Positions 43,884 to 55,929 are shown, counted from the first letter of the stretch. The stretch is 64,000 nt of DNA from Eucommia ulmoides (GCA_016647705.1 CM028328.1:10906614-10970613), one strand, 5' to 3'. Notes: a model not told the origin generated them from the sequence alone. Numbers and translations: made by a program.

Positions 43884-45982
43884 TGTTGATCTTAAGATTT
43901 TGATGGACAATTAAAAGTTGATATTTTTTGTGAAACTAACGGTTTGATTAAGTGTTTCAGTTTAGTAGTTCCAAATGATAAAGATATGAAGATAAAGATG
44001 ATGAAAAATTAAGAGGTTGAAGAATTTGAAGAACCTAGAGAAAACAACTCAGGTTAAATTTTGAACTCTTAATATCCCAATTAAGATCACACACGACACA
44101 AAAAGATTTTTAAATGATTTTTATAAATATGTGTGTTTTTAATAGGATCTTAATTAGATAAAATATTTGCTTCTATGTGTAATTAAAAAATAAATATTTA
44201 TAATTGATTAAAATGAATTTAAGTATTTAGTGGAGCTAATTAAGAAAAGAAATTGGTTAAAAGGGCGAAAATGTCAATGAGAATGAATTAAAAAATGAGT
44301 TTAAAAGAGTGTTCCAGCATTCATAAGTCGACAGGTAAGTCGAACGGAACAAAAAAGGAAAGCTCTTTGTATCTCTCGGTCGACAGGTAGGTCGACCTGT
44401 GCTTAAATTTGAACTCTCTGTATCTATAAGTTGACAGAACGGTCGACTTGTGAAGAGAAATAGAACTCTCTAAATCTCTAAGTCGATAAATAGGTCGATC
44501 GATGGACACAAAATCTTTGTCTTGGCTACATCCTGAATCGAGCAGTCGACTGCTAATCTTGGTCGGTCGACTTGTGGATTTGTTTCAAGATATTATGGAA
44601 TTTCGAATTTTGTTCTGAAAGTAGCCGTTACTAACCATTTTTTGGTTAGGATTGATGAGAGATTTTAGAGATTTAATATTATTTGAGATATGCAACACAT
44701 ATTATGACATCCCTATAGATTTGGTTAATTAAGTTTTAATATTTTTCAATTTGGTATATAATTGTTTCTATTCTATTTAATTGTGATTGAGAAATATTTG
44801 AGGAACTTATTTGAGAAGTTTAAAAGTTATAATTAAATGATTTGAACCAAAATAAAGTCTTAATGATATAAATGGTCTATAAGAGCAATTAAGTGTCATA
44901 ACAAATGGAAACTAGCAGTTAGAGAGCATATTTTAATCTCATTTATATAAACCTACGTTTTTCATATCTTAAAAGAGAAAAAAAAATAAAAAAAATCAAG
45001 AGAATATACTAAGGTTTTCTAAGAGACATTCGTGAGAATTATTTATTGTGAATCATTGCTGCTACTGAATTTGAAGTAAGATCGCAATAATTATTCTTTC
45101 AGTGAATTCCGGGTGAGATCTTTCCAAATTACTTTCTATTTAATATTGTTTGATTAATTTTTGGAATTTTATCTTTAGAAATTATTTTCTGATTTTTATT
45201 AAAAAATATTTTTAAAACAATTTCTTCAATCAATCTGATTACGTACTACCCATTTTTGTTTAAAATCAGATTTTGAATGTCTCACTTTTCTATCACTAGT
45301 TTTTAGATGTTAATTGAGTTTTAATTTATCTGAGGTGATAAAAGCTCTTAGTGAGAAAAATCACTTATCATTTTTTTAATTGGTAAGTTAAGTGACGGAT
45401 TAAATACTGTTGGGAGTATTTAATCTAAGGATAGCTAGTTTCAGTTTCTTCCTGTAACGAGATTGAAGTAGTAATTCTTCATGAATTGAATTATTTTATG
45501 TGAATTTTGTAACAGTTCAATCCTTACGGGGTAAAGTGATATTTGGAATGTTAGTGAGGTTTTGATTCTTTAGTCTTTGTGTTAAAAATAATTAGGTTAT
45601 TCTTGAACCTGTAAAAAATAGAGGTTATTATTTAGCTTGTGAAAAGAAAATTTTGTAAAGGTTGATTCTGAGCCTGTAAAAGAATCTTTGTGAGCGTTTT
45701 GTTCCTACCTTTAAAGGGATCTTGAGTTTAGTGAGTGCGACTCTCCGTGGGGCTCGGAGGACTGGATTAGTCAAGAGTAGTTTGGTGAACCAGTATAAAT
45801 TTCTAGTATGTTGCTATCTTTATATTATTTATTTTTGTTGTTTAGTGTGCACCTAGTTAATTTTATATTTCCGTTGTGATTTAAAGATAATAATTAATTA
45901 TTTGAGTTATTAAAGTATTTGTTTCTCTGATATTTTTAATTACCTAATTCACTCTCATCTTGGGTATTTCATTGGACCAACA
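43884..45982 (+). repeat. 3' LTR of the third copia A family member
   Basis: It starts TGTTGATCTTAAGATT and ends TTGGACCAACA. It aligns with the LTRs at 1-3033, 6006/18957 and 32876-35270. No 5' LTR in plus orientation is found upstream, so the element is truncated on its left. The GTCGAC cluster lies at 44320-44580. Confidence 0.83.
44320..44580. repeat. GTCGAC-word cluster in the LTR
   Basis: About five units at 60-70 bp spacing, each containing GTCGAC pairs such as GGTCGACAGGTAGGTCGACC and, between them, GAACTCTCTNNATCT. Pairs of GTCGAC words are arranged so that each can fold back on its neighbour. Confidence 0.75.
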
Positions 45983-46860
45983 GGTTGAGTTGAAAATTTT
46001 ATTTTCTTTTGGGAATAGAATTGCATTTGATAACGATATTATTCTAGAATTGATTTTAGAACCAACCTTAGAATTGATTCAATCAAACTCCCAAATTCAA
46101 CCAAAATCCCCAAATCAAGAACCAACCCTAGAATTGATTTAACCAAATCGTTAAATTCAGACAAAATTCCCAAATCAAGAACAAACTCTAGAATTGACTT
46201 CATGAAATTTAGCCAAATTCCCCAAAATCAGCTAAAATCCTCAAAATCAAGAACGAACCCTATACAAAAATCAAGAACTAAACCCTAAATTGATTTGAGT
46301 AATGAAATCGAAATCGAAAATCAAAATCGATTTTGTGATCGATTTCAGTAATGAAATCGAAATTGAAATCAAAACCCTAAACAAAAATCAAGAACCATAC
46401 CCTAAATCGAAATCGAAACATGTTCGATTTAAACTTGCTATTTCTTTTGTTCTTGCAAGCGATTTCGATCTGTTCGAAGTTGAAATTGATCTGTTCCAAT
46501 TCAGCAATGAAATGTTTGAAGATGAAGGCAATTTCGATTTGTTCGAAGACGATGGCTAGGATGACGAAGACGATGGCGAGGAGGAGGTGGACGGCGAACA
46601 AGAAGGAGTTCGGCGAAGATGAAGAAGACGATAGAAATATATTTAAAGAAATATTTTTTTTTCATTAATTGTTAAGTAAATTTCAATTTTTAAAAAATAC
46701 GATTTGCATCATATTTTTTTAAAACTATGTTCATAATATTAATATTCTGTAACGCAACTTACGAAATTACAAATGGATTAATGAATGATTTTTAAATATC
46801 ATTAAAATCAATCACTAATCATTTTTTCGAAAAATCAATCACTAATCCATATTAACACTT
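45983..46860. repeat. Degenerate minisatellite-like AT-rich block
   Basis: CCCTAGAATTGATT and CCCAAATCAAGAAC words alternate at about 45-60 bp spacing over 46040-46270. GAAATCGAAATCGAAA-type words follow at 46300-46420. Open frames across it are repeat artefacts. Confidence 0.55.
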
Positions 46861-46991
46861 CTTAAGTGAGTATGAATTGGAGTCTTCAATAACAAAAAAG
46901 ATAAGAGAAACCTGATACTTACAGTACCGGGGAAAAATTATTTATTGATCTCCTAGGGAGATTTCTAAACACTGAGGGAGAAAAAAAAAAA

Positions 46992-47224
46992 GGGTTAATT
47001 ACACTTTATCTCGCTATAATTTGACCAATTTATATTTTATCTTCTTATAATTTGAAAATTGTCACTTACCCTCTTTGTGGTTAGATTTTCAAACCACTAA
47101 CCCCCCTAATGTAGGAGGATAAGTGCACCAAATATTTGACCATCGGAAGGTAAGTGACGATTTTCAAACTTTAGGAAAATAAGTACAAATTGGCCAACCT
47201 ATAGGGGTAAAGTGTAATTAACCC
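46992..47224. mobile_element. MITE of 233 bp, second copy of the GGGTTAATTACAC family
   Basis: It begins GGGTTAATTACACTTTATC and ends GTGTAATTAACCC. Its interior matches 34700-34930. The flanks are A-rich on both sides, so a target duplication cannot be confirmed. Confidence 0.78.
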
Positions 47225-47279
47225 AAAAAATTGAAACAAATTATTAAAAATATATTTACTTTTGGAAAAAAAAAAAAAA

Positions 47280-48020
47280 TCCCGAGTAAAATATAGGGAG
47301 AATGGGTGGAAGATCCTCTATTTAATTTTTAATTGATCAAAAGTCCTACTTGAAAAATTTTGATTTAGTCTCATTTGTTTTAAAAAGAAATAAATTTTGA
47401 TCATATGATAGTCACGCGCCAGTTATATATAACTATTTTGTGTATAATATTACTGTATTAGTTACAACCAGTTATATATAACTACTTTGTGTATAATATT
47501 ACTGTATTAGTTACAGATAACTAATTTTATTTTATTTATTTATTTATTTATATTTATTTTCAGTTATATTTTCTAATAATATGCAATTTTTTAATTACAT
47601 GTTCTGATATGTAATTAAAAAATTTGATATTTTTCAGTTACATGTTTAAAAAATATGTAAATTTTTAGTTACATGTCTACTAAAAAGTTTGATACTTTTT
47701 CAGTTACGTCACAAAATATTATACATATATATGTAATTATAACATGTAACTAATACTAAATAAGTACATGTAACTAAAAATAGCTAAATATATGTGAAAA
47801 ATGTCCATTATGAAATTGTAACTAACATTAATTACATGGAACAGAATTCACTATAAAAACTGAATGTACTCACTGAAAAGTTCCCTACAATCTCTGCAAT
47901 ATCCCTATAATTCCTGTAATGCGGGATTAAAACACAAGTGAACTCTAATTTAAAGGATTAAATCAAAATTTAATAACACAAAGGACTTTTCATCGGTTAA
48001 ATTAAAAAAAAAAAAAAAAA
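47280..48020. mobile_element. Non-autonomous element related to that at 25803-26398
   Basis: It shares CTACAATCTCTGCAAT, GGGATTAAAAC-type and AGGACTTTT words and the TGTAACTAAT-rich interior in the same order. The ends lie in poly(A)-rich sequence and were not fixed. It has no coding region. Confidence 0.45.
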
Positions 48021-48065
48021 AGACTTTTCACATTTTTCCTAAAATATATATAAAGAATATGAGAA

Positions 48066-48662
48066 TCACACGATGGTGCAAGAGGAGTGGGGATAGTTGA
48101 CGTCCACACAATAAGGGGGTACCCCACCATAATAAGAAGGGTACGGTGCCTGTGCCCAAATCACAGCCTCGGGCTTCTTCTCCTCTTTCTTTACCGGTCC
48201 GAAGCTGACAAGCTCCGCTTGGGGAATCTTCTTCCGCAGCATGTTGGTGAGCTCGGCGGCGTCAATATTTTCTCCGGTGACCTCTATCTGGTCCTTGTCA
48301 TCCCCTTGTACAGCAACTGACTCCACCCCTACAAAGCATGTATGAGTAACTGGGTACAAAATATTAATTACCCATTTATCATATTTATTTTTTCTTACCA
48401 CCAGCACTGACAGCAATCTTCATGGCCTTGCATTTGCACTTCTGGCTAGTCATGGAAATCTTGATCACTACCTTTTGCTGAAAAAACAACAATTTAATTA
48501 ACCTTAAAGAAACACTCCTAACAGCATGTTTGTTTAGCGGTAAAAAAATTGAATTCCGAGAGAATAAAATTAAATTTTGAATGCACTCATTATTCGATCC
48601 TTATTACTTCCAATCAAACATGGCGTAATATGTTTATGTAAGATCAAACATACCTTCGACAT
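48066..48662 (-). CDS. Small HMA-domain protein, HIPP/Pik-HMA type, with CaaX tail
   Basis: Three exons on the minus strand. Exon 1 is 48662-48654 (Met-Ser-Lys), exon 2 is 48477-48399 and exon 3 is 48328-48066. All introns have GT and AG ends, and the joined frame gives 116 residues. The protein starts QKVVIKISM (first beta strand of the ferredoxin-like HMA fold). GGVESVAVQG and DQIEVTGENIDAAELTNMLR follow, then a Lys/Glu linker, a Tyr/Pro-rich segment and the C-terminal Cys-Thr-Ile-Val. The metal-binding MxCxxC is not kept; KCKCKAM stands there, as in plant small HMA proteins related to the Pik integrated domain. The last four residues form a CaaX prenylation signal, suggesting membrane attachment. 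A TATA box lies about 180 bp upstream of the ATG. The decayed paralogue is at 20972-21485. Confidence 0.85.
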
Positions 48663-48842
48663 TGCTTAATTAATTTGGACCTCTTGATGGTGTGATGGGA
48701 CTAGAACACGTAAATATGTAAGGCCTTTTAGAGAGAGAGAGACCAAAAATTTTGGGTCTTCTGGGGAGAAAACAATATTTTACGTTTCAGAAGGGTCTGT
48801 TTGTGATTGTGTATGAATGTTTTTCGCTCGCCATGGTCCTCC

Positions 48843-48850
48843 TATTTATA
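48843..48850 (-). promoter_or_regulatory. TATA box of the HMA gene
   Basis: TATAAATA on the minus strand. A start site about 30 bp downstream (near 48812) would give a 5' leader of about 150 bp before the ATG at 48662. The leader includes a GA run, common in plant leaders. Confidence 0.68.
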
Positions 48851-49028
48851 GCTCGAGTTGAGTTACCTGAGTTGGTGATAAATTTACATTTGGTCCCTAA
48901 ATGTTAAGAACAGTTTCAATTTGGTCCCTTAAAAATATATTTATTCTAAGTCCCTGAATTTTGTAATTTTTTTGATGTTGATCTTTTACTTTTCCATTTT
49001 TCCGTTACTTTTATTTCATTATTACTAG

Positions 49029-49732
49029 TGTTTGTGTTGGAAATTAGACCAACTAGCAGTATGGTTTAGTCACTATTTGTGTGGAGAGCTGCAACTGACT
49101 TGAAGATGACTTTCGTCCTTGTTCAAGTCTTTAATCTGGGCTGGATAGGCGTTGTTTGGCCTGAGCTCCGACTTGTCACTTGTACACAGGACCGGCCAAG
49201 GTGCTCCCCGGCATGTCCCCTCTTACGTGAGAGTAAGAGATCGGAGGAATTGAGAACAAGTTGTTTGGAGAGATAAAGTTATTATCTCGACCTGTAGGCG
49301 TATTCTTGCATATGGAAATGTGTTGGTGAAATCTTCTATTTATAAGTAAGGGGATGATTATTATTATGGGAAATTAGAGTCTTAAGCTCGGTTATCCGCT
49401 AATCAGTCAAGCGCATGAGGAACACGATGGATTAGAGTTATGGGTCTGGACCTTGGACCCTTTGTTCGTTGATGGAGAAGCCTATGGGCCTAGCCTGCTA
49501 AGGGTGATAGGCCAGCCCAGGTACCGAGGTGAAGGCCATGCTATATGCACTGACCTGATCCTTGGGAGAGGTTTTGAGGAGATTCTGGCCTGGAGACTCG
49601 ATGGCCCTTCACTTCTGTCGACCCGAAAAACTCACCGGGCTCTCAAGGCCGTTTGATGAGGTGGCGCTGGTGACGTGACTATCTTAATCCAGGTGGCGAA
49701 CATGTAGAGGTGGTTGGATTTTACACATATCA
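49029..49732 (+). mobile_element. Solo LTR of 704 bp, unknown LTR family
   Basis: It begins TGTTTGTGTTGG and ends ACACATATCA. The 5-bp sequence ACTAG is repeated exactly on both sides (49024-49028 and 49733-49737). A TATA-like TATTTATAAG lies at about 49339. It is richer in GC than its neighbours. No internal retroelement sequence accompanies it. The orientation is inferred from the TATA-like site; the superfamily is not known. Confidence 0.7.
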
Positions 49733-49737
49733 ACTAG

Positions 49738-50070
49738 TTTTAGACTTACGTATTGATCGGACTTGAAAAAAATTATAATAATATTTAAATATGAATACAT
49801 ATGTATGATTTAGTCATTTTGATAGTAATGTCAAGAAACGGATGCATAAATTTTAGTGAATAATGTCGTTTTATGTATAAATATGGGAAATATATATACT
49901 ATTAAAAATTACCTAAATAATCCTAAAAATAAAATAATATTTCTACAACTGCTTTTTTATAAATTAATTTTTACTCATATACAATACAATAACAAACAAA
50001 TATAAATTAAGCTTAATTTTATTAATTTTTAATTTTTAATTTATCTTTATTATCATTTATCATGATCATT
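49738..50070. other. AT-rich spacer in duplication copy 2
   Basis: No feature is recognised. Homology with copy 1 resumes after this. Confidence 0.4.
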
Positions 50071-50526
50071 ATTATTTGTACGCTCATCGCGTGTAACAAG
50101 CTCATCGAATAAGTCAAGTCAACGTCTTTAGGCTTAAAAGGGTTCTTTGAAATTTCCATGGAGGCACGTAAACTCGTCATCTAAATTTTTCAAAGGGGCC
50201 TACTTGAAAACTATAGGGTCATAATTAAAAATTATTTAAAATATTTTAAAATAAAAAAAAAAAAAAAAAAAAAATTCTTTTATTCATTTATTTTGTATCT
50301 AAATTGAGAAGTGTCTTTTTCATTTTATATTATATAATTAGTATATAACTTGTGACTAAAAATAATAATTTTAATTTAATATATTAATTATAAATATTTT
50401 ATATTTAGTTTAATACATTAATCATAAATATTTTATTGTTAGTTCAAATACAATAATCATGAAAATAATTTTTTTGAGAGGTCGTTATTTAGTTTCCGAA
50501 CAAAATCTAAATCAACAATTAGAAAT

Positions 50527-51099
50527 AGAGATTTTAATTTCATAGTCCCTAAGAGATTTGCATCTTATAAAATGAACCTTTAACAACTTAAATAAATTTT
50601 GGAGACCACACAAAAACTTAGCAAATGGTCCATGACTTATACCCTTTCATTTGGTTCTATTTACGCATGCTTGCCACCGGATTCTCTGCAATTCACAGAG
50701 AAGAGTATATGGGAAGTTACAGTTCACACTATTACTCTCTTGCTCAAGAAAACAGCCGATTCGTCGTTATTTCTTCGTCCAACATCGATAACAAATAAAC
50801 CAAATTATTTGAAAAAAAAAAAATCTCCTTCTAGTGATGTATTTTTCAAATTTCTTGGTTTCGATTTCAGTGTTTACGAACATTCATCATATAAGTTTTC
50901 TACCGCCCGTTTGGTAATCGACAACGTTTTTTCTAAAATATCGAACACGCTTACCAATAATAAATTGGCCCCTACCATATAGGGCTTCCGTATTTCTAGA
51001 TTATTGCTCACTGCGAAGACACACTTGCATTTCAGACCCAGAGTATTCGACTGAAACCCTAAATTAGGGTTTGTAAACGGCGCACTACCGTCTAAAAAA
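50527..51099. other. Left end region and probable leader of the MULE ULP-like gene
   Basis: AT-rich with a poly(A) tract at 50810-50822. Near 51057-51072 is AACCCTAAATTAGGGTT, an inverted repeat close to the start codon at 51100. A long open frame at 50599-50982 shows no known domain and is not called. Confidence 0.4.
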
Positions 51100-51199
51100 A
51101 TGACGAAGAAGCTTAAAACGTTGTCGTCTCTATCGCGAAAGCGAAAGAATCCCGAATATTTGCAAGGTCATTGCGGTTTTGGTCCAACGAGTATGTTGA

Positions 51200-51960
51200 T
51201 TTGGACTATGAATGTTCATAAATATTGTGAATGTCTATGATTTGGCTGAGGTTGTATATTTATATATACTCCAATAATTATGTTCTATTCAGTATAATAT
51301 AACGCCCCACGTGTTTTATGCTTTTCGGCAGTTGTTTTTTAATGTAGAATGTTCTTGTGGGTCACCATTTTTACTTTTGATAATGTTATGATAAGTGTGC
51401 ATTTTTTGTTTGTGGCTAGTGTGTGTGTGAATGTTCTTACATTTTACAAAGCGTGCTCCGATTTTTTGTGACTGTTCTTACATGAAACTTACCTGTTTGT
51501 TGATGTATTGTCTTGTGTATGTTCAATTGATTGTGAATATTCGTGCGTCTGTGTGAATGTCAAAATGTTGGCATGCATGTGTTTCCATTGTACCCTTGTA
51601 TTTTTTCTTTATGCTATGTTGAAGGTCCGATTGAATGTTTGGGATCCATGTTTCCGTGAGTTGTTTTGACAAATGTTTACTTCCGGGTTTTGTTACTCTT
51701 TGTGAATGATCTGATAAGAGTGCCTATTGTGATTGTGTGCTGGTTTTTGACAATGCCATTAGATTGTGAATATGTACAAATTGGGTTGTGAATGTCCATT
51801 ATTGTTCCGATTTGTGAATGTTCTTACACGAACTTAACCTGCTGATGTAGTTTGTTGGTGTAAATGTTCAATCGATTATGAATGTTCTTAGTCTCGTGAA
51901 TGTCCATGTTTGCTATTTGTTTACTTCTTGTGCATTGTTTATGAATGTTTACTTTAGTGC
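51200..51960 (+). repeat. Array of GTGAATGTTC words in the first intron of the ULP-like gene
   Basis: At least twelve copies or near copies in one orientation. Examples are at 51207-51217, 51227-51235, 51347-51354, 51427-51440, 51468-51480, 51549-51560, 51786-51795, 51814-51827, 51860-51869, 51877-51890 and 51896-51905. The longer form GTGAATGTTCTTAC occurs twice exactly. Two stretches of about 90 bp (51468-51560 and 51814-51905) are diverged direct repeats of each other. Confidence 0.78.
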
Positions 51961-51984
51961 ATGCACATACGCTGACATTCCCTC

Positions 51985-52950
51985 TTTCAAAAAAATGGTT
52001 TATAGCATTGCGGATTGTGAAGCCGAATACTGAAAATAAATCTCAATCTCAGAGCAGACAGTTTTCGTACCGATGTAATCTTAAACAAGCAGTTTCTCTT
52101 CTTAAAGATTGCAAACTCACCTCGAAGCACAAGGAATTGTTGTCGAAAACACCCTTTGCGAAAACATTTGAGGCATTATACGACAAAAAATTGTCATTGG
52201 AGAATGTTCAAAAGAATGATAGCTTGATAGAGTGAGTGGTTTTGAGTTACAATCTATCCAGGGGTACGTTCAGGTTAGGCGAGAAGAGTGTTAGTTTGAC
52301 ACGGCTCGATATCCAGGTGATATTCGGGCTACCTTTGGGGGATGAGCTCGTCGTTCAAAATCGATACACGTGGGCCAACTCTGCATTTCTCAACAACTAA
52401 CGTATCAACCCCGCGAGTTCAGTGTCAGGTTCCTCAAATCATTGATTGAACAACGGGTGTTGCGAACAAGTGAAGATAACGTACAAGATACTATGAAACT
52501 CCTCTGTTTGCACCTATTGACGACATGTTTCTTTACAACCACTGGTCAACAAGTCCCTAAGTGGTTGGTGCGCTATATTGAGAACATTGATGATATGTGT
52601 ACCTACAATTGGCCACAAGCGATCTTCATGGATTTGGAAACTAATTTGAAGAAGTCATACACATAACCAAGGTCGGTTATGGGGTGTGTCATTGCGCTGC
52701 AGGTACTTATTTGTTTTTAATATTCTGTGTCAGTCATATTGAATGTTTACCTTTTTTTTTTCTTTTTTTTTTTTTTTTTTTTTTATATTGGATTTTTCTT
52801 CAATTTGACAATACTGGTTGTGCAAACACACCAACTTGATTAAACCAATTGATGGGCAAGATGTTTGCGTGTCGTGGATGTTGAGATGGTACCTGACCAC
52901 ATATTCAAACGCAATTGGATTGACGTCGTTGACTAACTTGCCGAATCATC
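51985..52950 (+). pseudogene. N-terminal plant-mobile/DUF1985-like domain of the ULP-like gene
   Basis: The frame reads FEALYDKKLSLENVQKND, then GTFRLGEKSVSLTRLDIQVI and FGLPLGDE, then LCLHLLTTCFFTT and IDDMCTYNWPQAIFMDL, then MGCVIALQ before a GT. After an intron (from about 52704) comes HTNLIKPIDGQDVCVSWML and RWYLTT. The LTxxDVxxxxGLPxG-type signature, the DxxxxYNWxxxxxxxL segment and the WYxxxT end are those of N-terminal domains on plant transposon-borne ULP proteins. Stops at 52232 and 52397 break it. Whether it should be called DUF1985 or PMD needs a profile search. Confidence 0.62.
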
Positions 52951-53052
52951 AGGTGACTTTTTTGCGTTGATAAAACGTGTTCGCACATTTATGTTGATGG
53001 GTTGAAATGTGAATGTTAACCTAAATATAATCAATGTCCAAAATACGTTCAG

Positions 53053-54117
53053 GTGAAGGGGTGCATGACAGAGGAAACGTTGACTGAGATTCGATTAGGG
53101 ATCGCTGGGCGCATTGAAAATGATGAAGACCCCGTTGTCAAAGAAACACCAGTGGACGTGATTCCAAAAGCGGACAAGGGGAAGGCGTCAATGATCGAAG
53201 ATGACGTTTATGTTGGTGCAATTATTGATAATCTTGTAAGCACATACATCAACCCCGTCTTCACCCAACCAAGGAAAAGCATCGCACTATTAATGTTCGA
53301 TTTGGGTGTTGATTTTACCCAAGCCGAAAGTACTGTGCACACCAACAAACACATGACATTGTGGTCGATGACGTTTACCGTGCACTGGACGAAATGTAGA
53401 AAGACTACTACATGAGGAAGTTAGAGGCTGAAGAATGTAATGAAGCCTTGCTGAAAGTTTTGGCTTATGTAACGGTGAAGAACATAAACCAACAAACTGA
53501 TATTGAATGGCTAGCCGCGTTACTTGCAAGTCAAAAAGTAAAATATGATAATGATGTGGGTGCTCTCAATGCAAGGATAGTAGCTCTTGAAAATGAGAGG
53601 GAGACAATACTTATCGAGATGAGCATTCACGAAATCATACAAAAACATAGGGATCAACTGGTGAATGCCGAACTTGAGGAGCTAAAAAAGAGATGCACAA
53701 ATCTCGAACTGGAGGTAAATATGGGGATCAGATCGTGAAAGAAGCGAAGGAGTCGCAGAAGGCTGGTCGTAGAAGCTACATCTCGATAATCAAGGAGCTT
53801 GCAGATAAAAACAAGGAATTAGAGGATCGAATCTGCAGGTGCGTGTGTGCTAGAAAAGATGTGTTGATTTTGCTTCTGCTGCCCATGGGCGAGCTCCGGT
53901 CGGTAAACGTTCTGTACCATCGTCGGCGACTTCCAAATGCAAATTATCTTTTACTGCAACTGAAAAACCATCACGTTCCCCACGTTGTGAAAAGGTGGAC
54001 CTTATAGATGCAAAACCGATAACAATGATTATGCTTGATGAGGACAACGTGATAGATATGACTCCAACACCACGTTTGACCTGTCCCCCACAACCAACTG
54101 ATAACACGTCGAAAGTT
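53053..54117 (+). pseudogene. Acidic and coiled-coil middle region of the ULP-like gene
   Basis: An acidic linker (ENDEDPVVKETPVDVIP) is followed by a long heptad-rich stretch: DVGALNARIVALENERETIL, then ELEELKKRCTNLELEV, then IIKELADKNKELEDRI. Three frame changes are needed to read it, near 53355, 53400 and 53715. The end runs into the left flank of the solo LTR (GGTTC), and the frame continues after 56767. Confidence 0.6.
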
Positions 54118-54432
54118 GGTTCTGTAAGACCCCGACTAGTGATCTACAGATAATTGAAGTCGTGTTTTAAAATATTTCAAAAATAACAGGGTGAATGGTG
54201 TAATTTATAATTTAATTTAAATTTGAGGGCCTAATTAGAAATTTTAAAAATGTAAAGTGTAAACTTTTGGACTAAAATGATTTCAAATTCTTAAGTAGGG
54301 GTGAAATTATAATTTAATAAAATTGTAAATGTTGGATTTCGATTCAAATGGAGAATTAAAGAAATTAAGGGAGAAAAGTGTAAATTAATTTTTTTTTTGT
54401 TTTGTTCTTCTTCTTTCAACCATAGGATATTT

Positions 54433-54436
<4 letters not shown>

Positions 54437-54478
<42 letters not shown>
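54437..54478. repeat. (AT)n microsatellite in the solo LTR
   Basis: About 20 AT units at the LTR position that also holds TA runs in the full Tekay-like element. Confidence 0.93.
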
Positions 54479-54479
<1 letters not shown>

Positions 54480-55929
54480 CAGTGTGTTTGTGTGTGTTTT
54501 TCAGTGTCGGGTCTTTGTGTGCGATCGACCCTTGGATGTGTCGTCGGTGGAGTGGGTGTCGCCGGCCGGAGTGTTAGAGAGAGAGAGAAAGTAGGTATCG
54601 ATTGTGGGTGTGTGTTCCGTTCGGCATCGTGGGTGTTCCGTCTTCGTGGATGTGTGGCGTGATCGGAGCAAGGTCGGTCGGTGGAGAGTCCCAGAGCAGT
54701 AGTAGAAAACGAAGAGAGAGAGAGAGGATCGACAGTAGTCTGGTGATGCGAGGGTGGTGATCGTTCGGCGGTGGGGTTACCGTGTTTGTCGTGGGTGTGT
54801 TGTGCGTGCCGTGTGTGTGTTCGAATCGTTGGCAGTGAAGATCGGCGAGAGGAGTGAGTATTGGCCGGTGTTGAGGTAGTGCGGCGGGAGTCCAAAGAAA
54901 TAGAAACAGCAAAGCAGAGCAGAGAAGGTAGATGGTCGTCGTCGCGACAGTGCGATCCGTCGCCTCGGCAGTGCAAGGTCAATAAGGTATGAACATGAGC
55001 TGTCGTGCGTTCACCGCGGCGGTAGAAATTCAGGAAATATGATTGGGAGCTATTGGTCGTGCGCTGTGGCGATGAAGGATCAGCGAAACATTCGCCGCGG
55101 CGGTAGGGTTTTTGCTGCAGCGGTGAACCGTCAGTGTTTCTGGATCAAAAACTAATGAAATTTTCAGGAGATCGACAACCGTTTCGGAGCGGATAATATT
55201 TCTCGTTAATGCTTATGATTACTAAATTAATCTTCTAGTCTTAAAATATTAAAATGGCGATAATGAAAGTTGAGACCATTAATATAAATAAAGTTTAAAT
55301 AAATTTTTAACGAAGCGATTTTAAACGAATAGAAATAATTCGTAATAAAATATGGGAAATGAGAAATTAAGGAGATTAGGATTTCATGGCGTGATTATTT
55401 TGTTTTTATACAAAAATATTAATTTAGGCCCTGTCACCGTTAGGTTCGCAGGCACCAGAGTTTGGATAAAGGATAGTCGGTCAAAGTTTACGAAAGCGGA
55501 TATCGAGGTGAATATACTGCCCTTCTTGCCAAACTATTTTCATATAAATATGATGAGATATGTGTTTATTTAACTATACGAATTTTATAAATGATATGGA
55601 TTAAGCAGGATTTGATTGAGATGGTAAAACTGGATTTTTGGAAGATTTCAATGGTTTTTAAAAAGGAGATTGAAAATGAGTTTTCGTTAGATTTGGTGGT
55701 TTTAAAAGGGAGTGGAAAATATGGGGTTTTTCTAAAAATATGAGTGAAAGAATAGTTTTGTTGAAATTAGATGGTTTTCCAATGAAAATGGAAAAAATAT
55801 GATTTTTGGATATAAAAGACGGTTTTGAGATAAAGAGGTAGATGTGGTGATTTAACAATATTAATTTGACAAAAATTTATTGAGTTATGATTTGATGATG
55901 TTATATTTGATTTGCCGATATTATATTAT

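Larger units (their letters stand above)
46863..50527. repeat. Segmental duplication, copy 2 (carries intact HMA gene)
   Basis: Collinear with 20785-25290 in four blocks. It has gained a 233-bp MITE, a non-autonomous element at 47280-48020 and a solo LTR at 49029-49732. It lacks the 2.4-kb Pack-type insertion of copy 1. Homology ends at about 50527, which is probably where the large MULE starts. Confidence 0.82.

Noticed and set aside
46302-46668. Frames rich in Glu/Ile/Lys/Asp
   Set aside because: They come from GAAATCGAAATC-type repeats.
50599-50982. 127-residue frame at the MULE left end
   Set aside because: No motif recognised, no splice context, and it ends before the leader of the ULP-like gene. 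It could be an element ORF, but nothing supports it.
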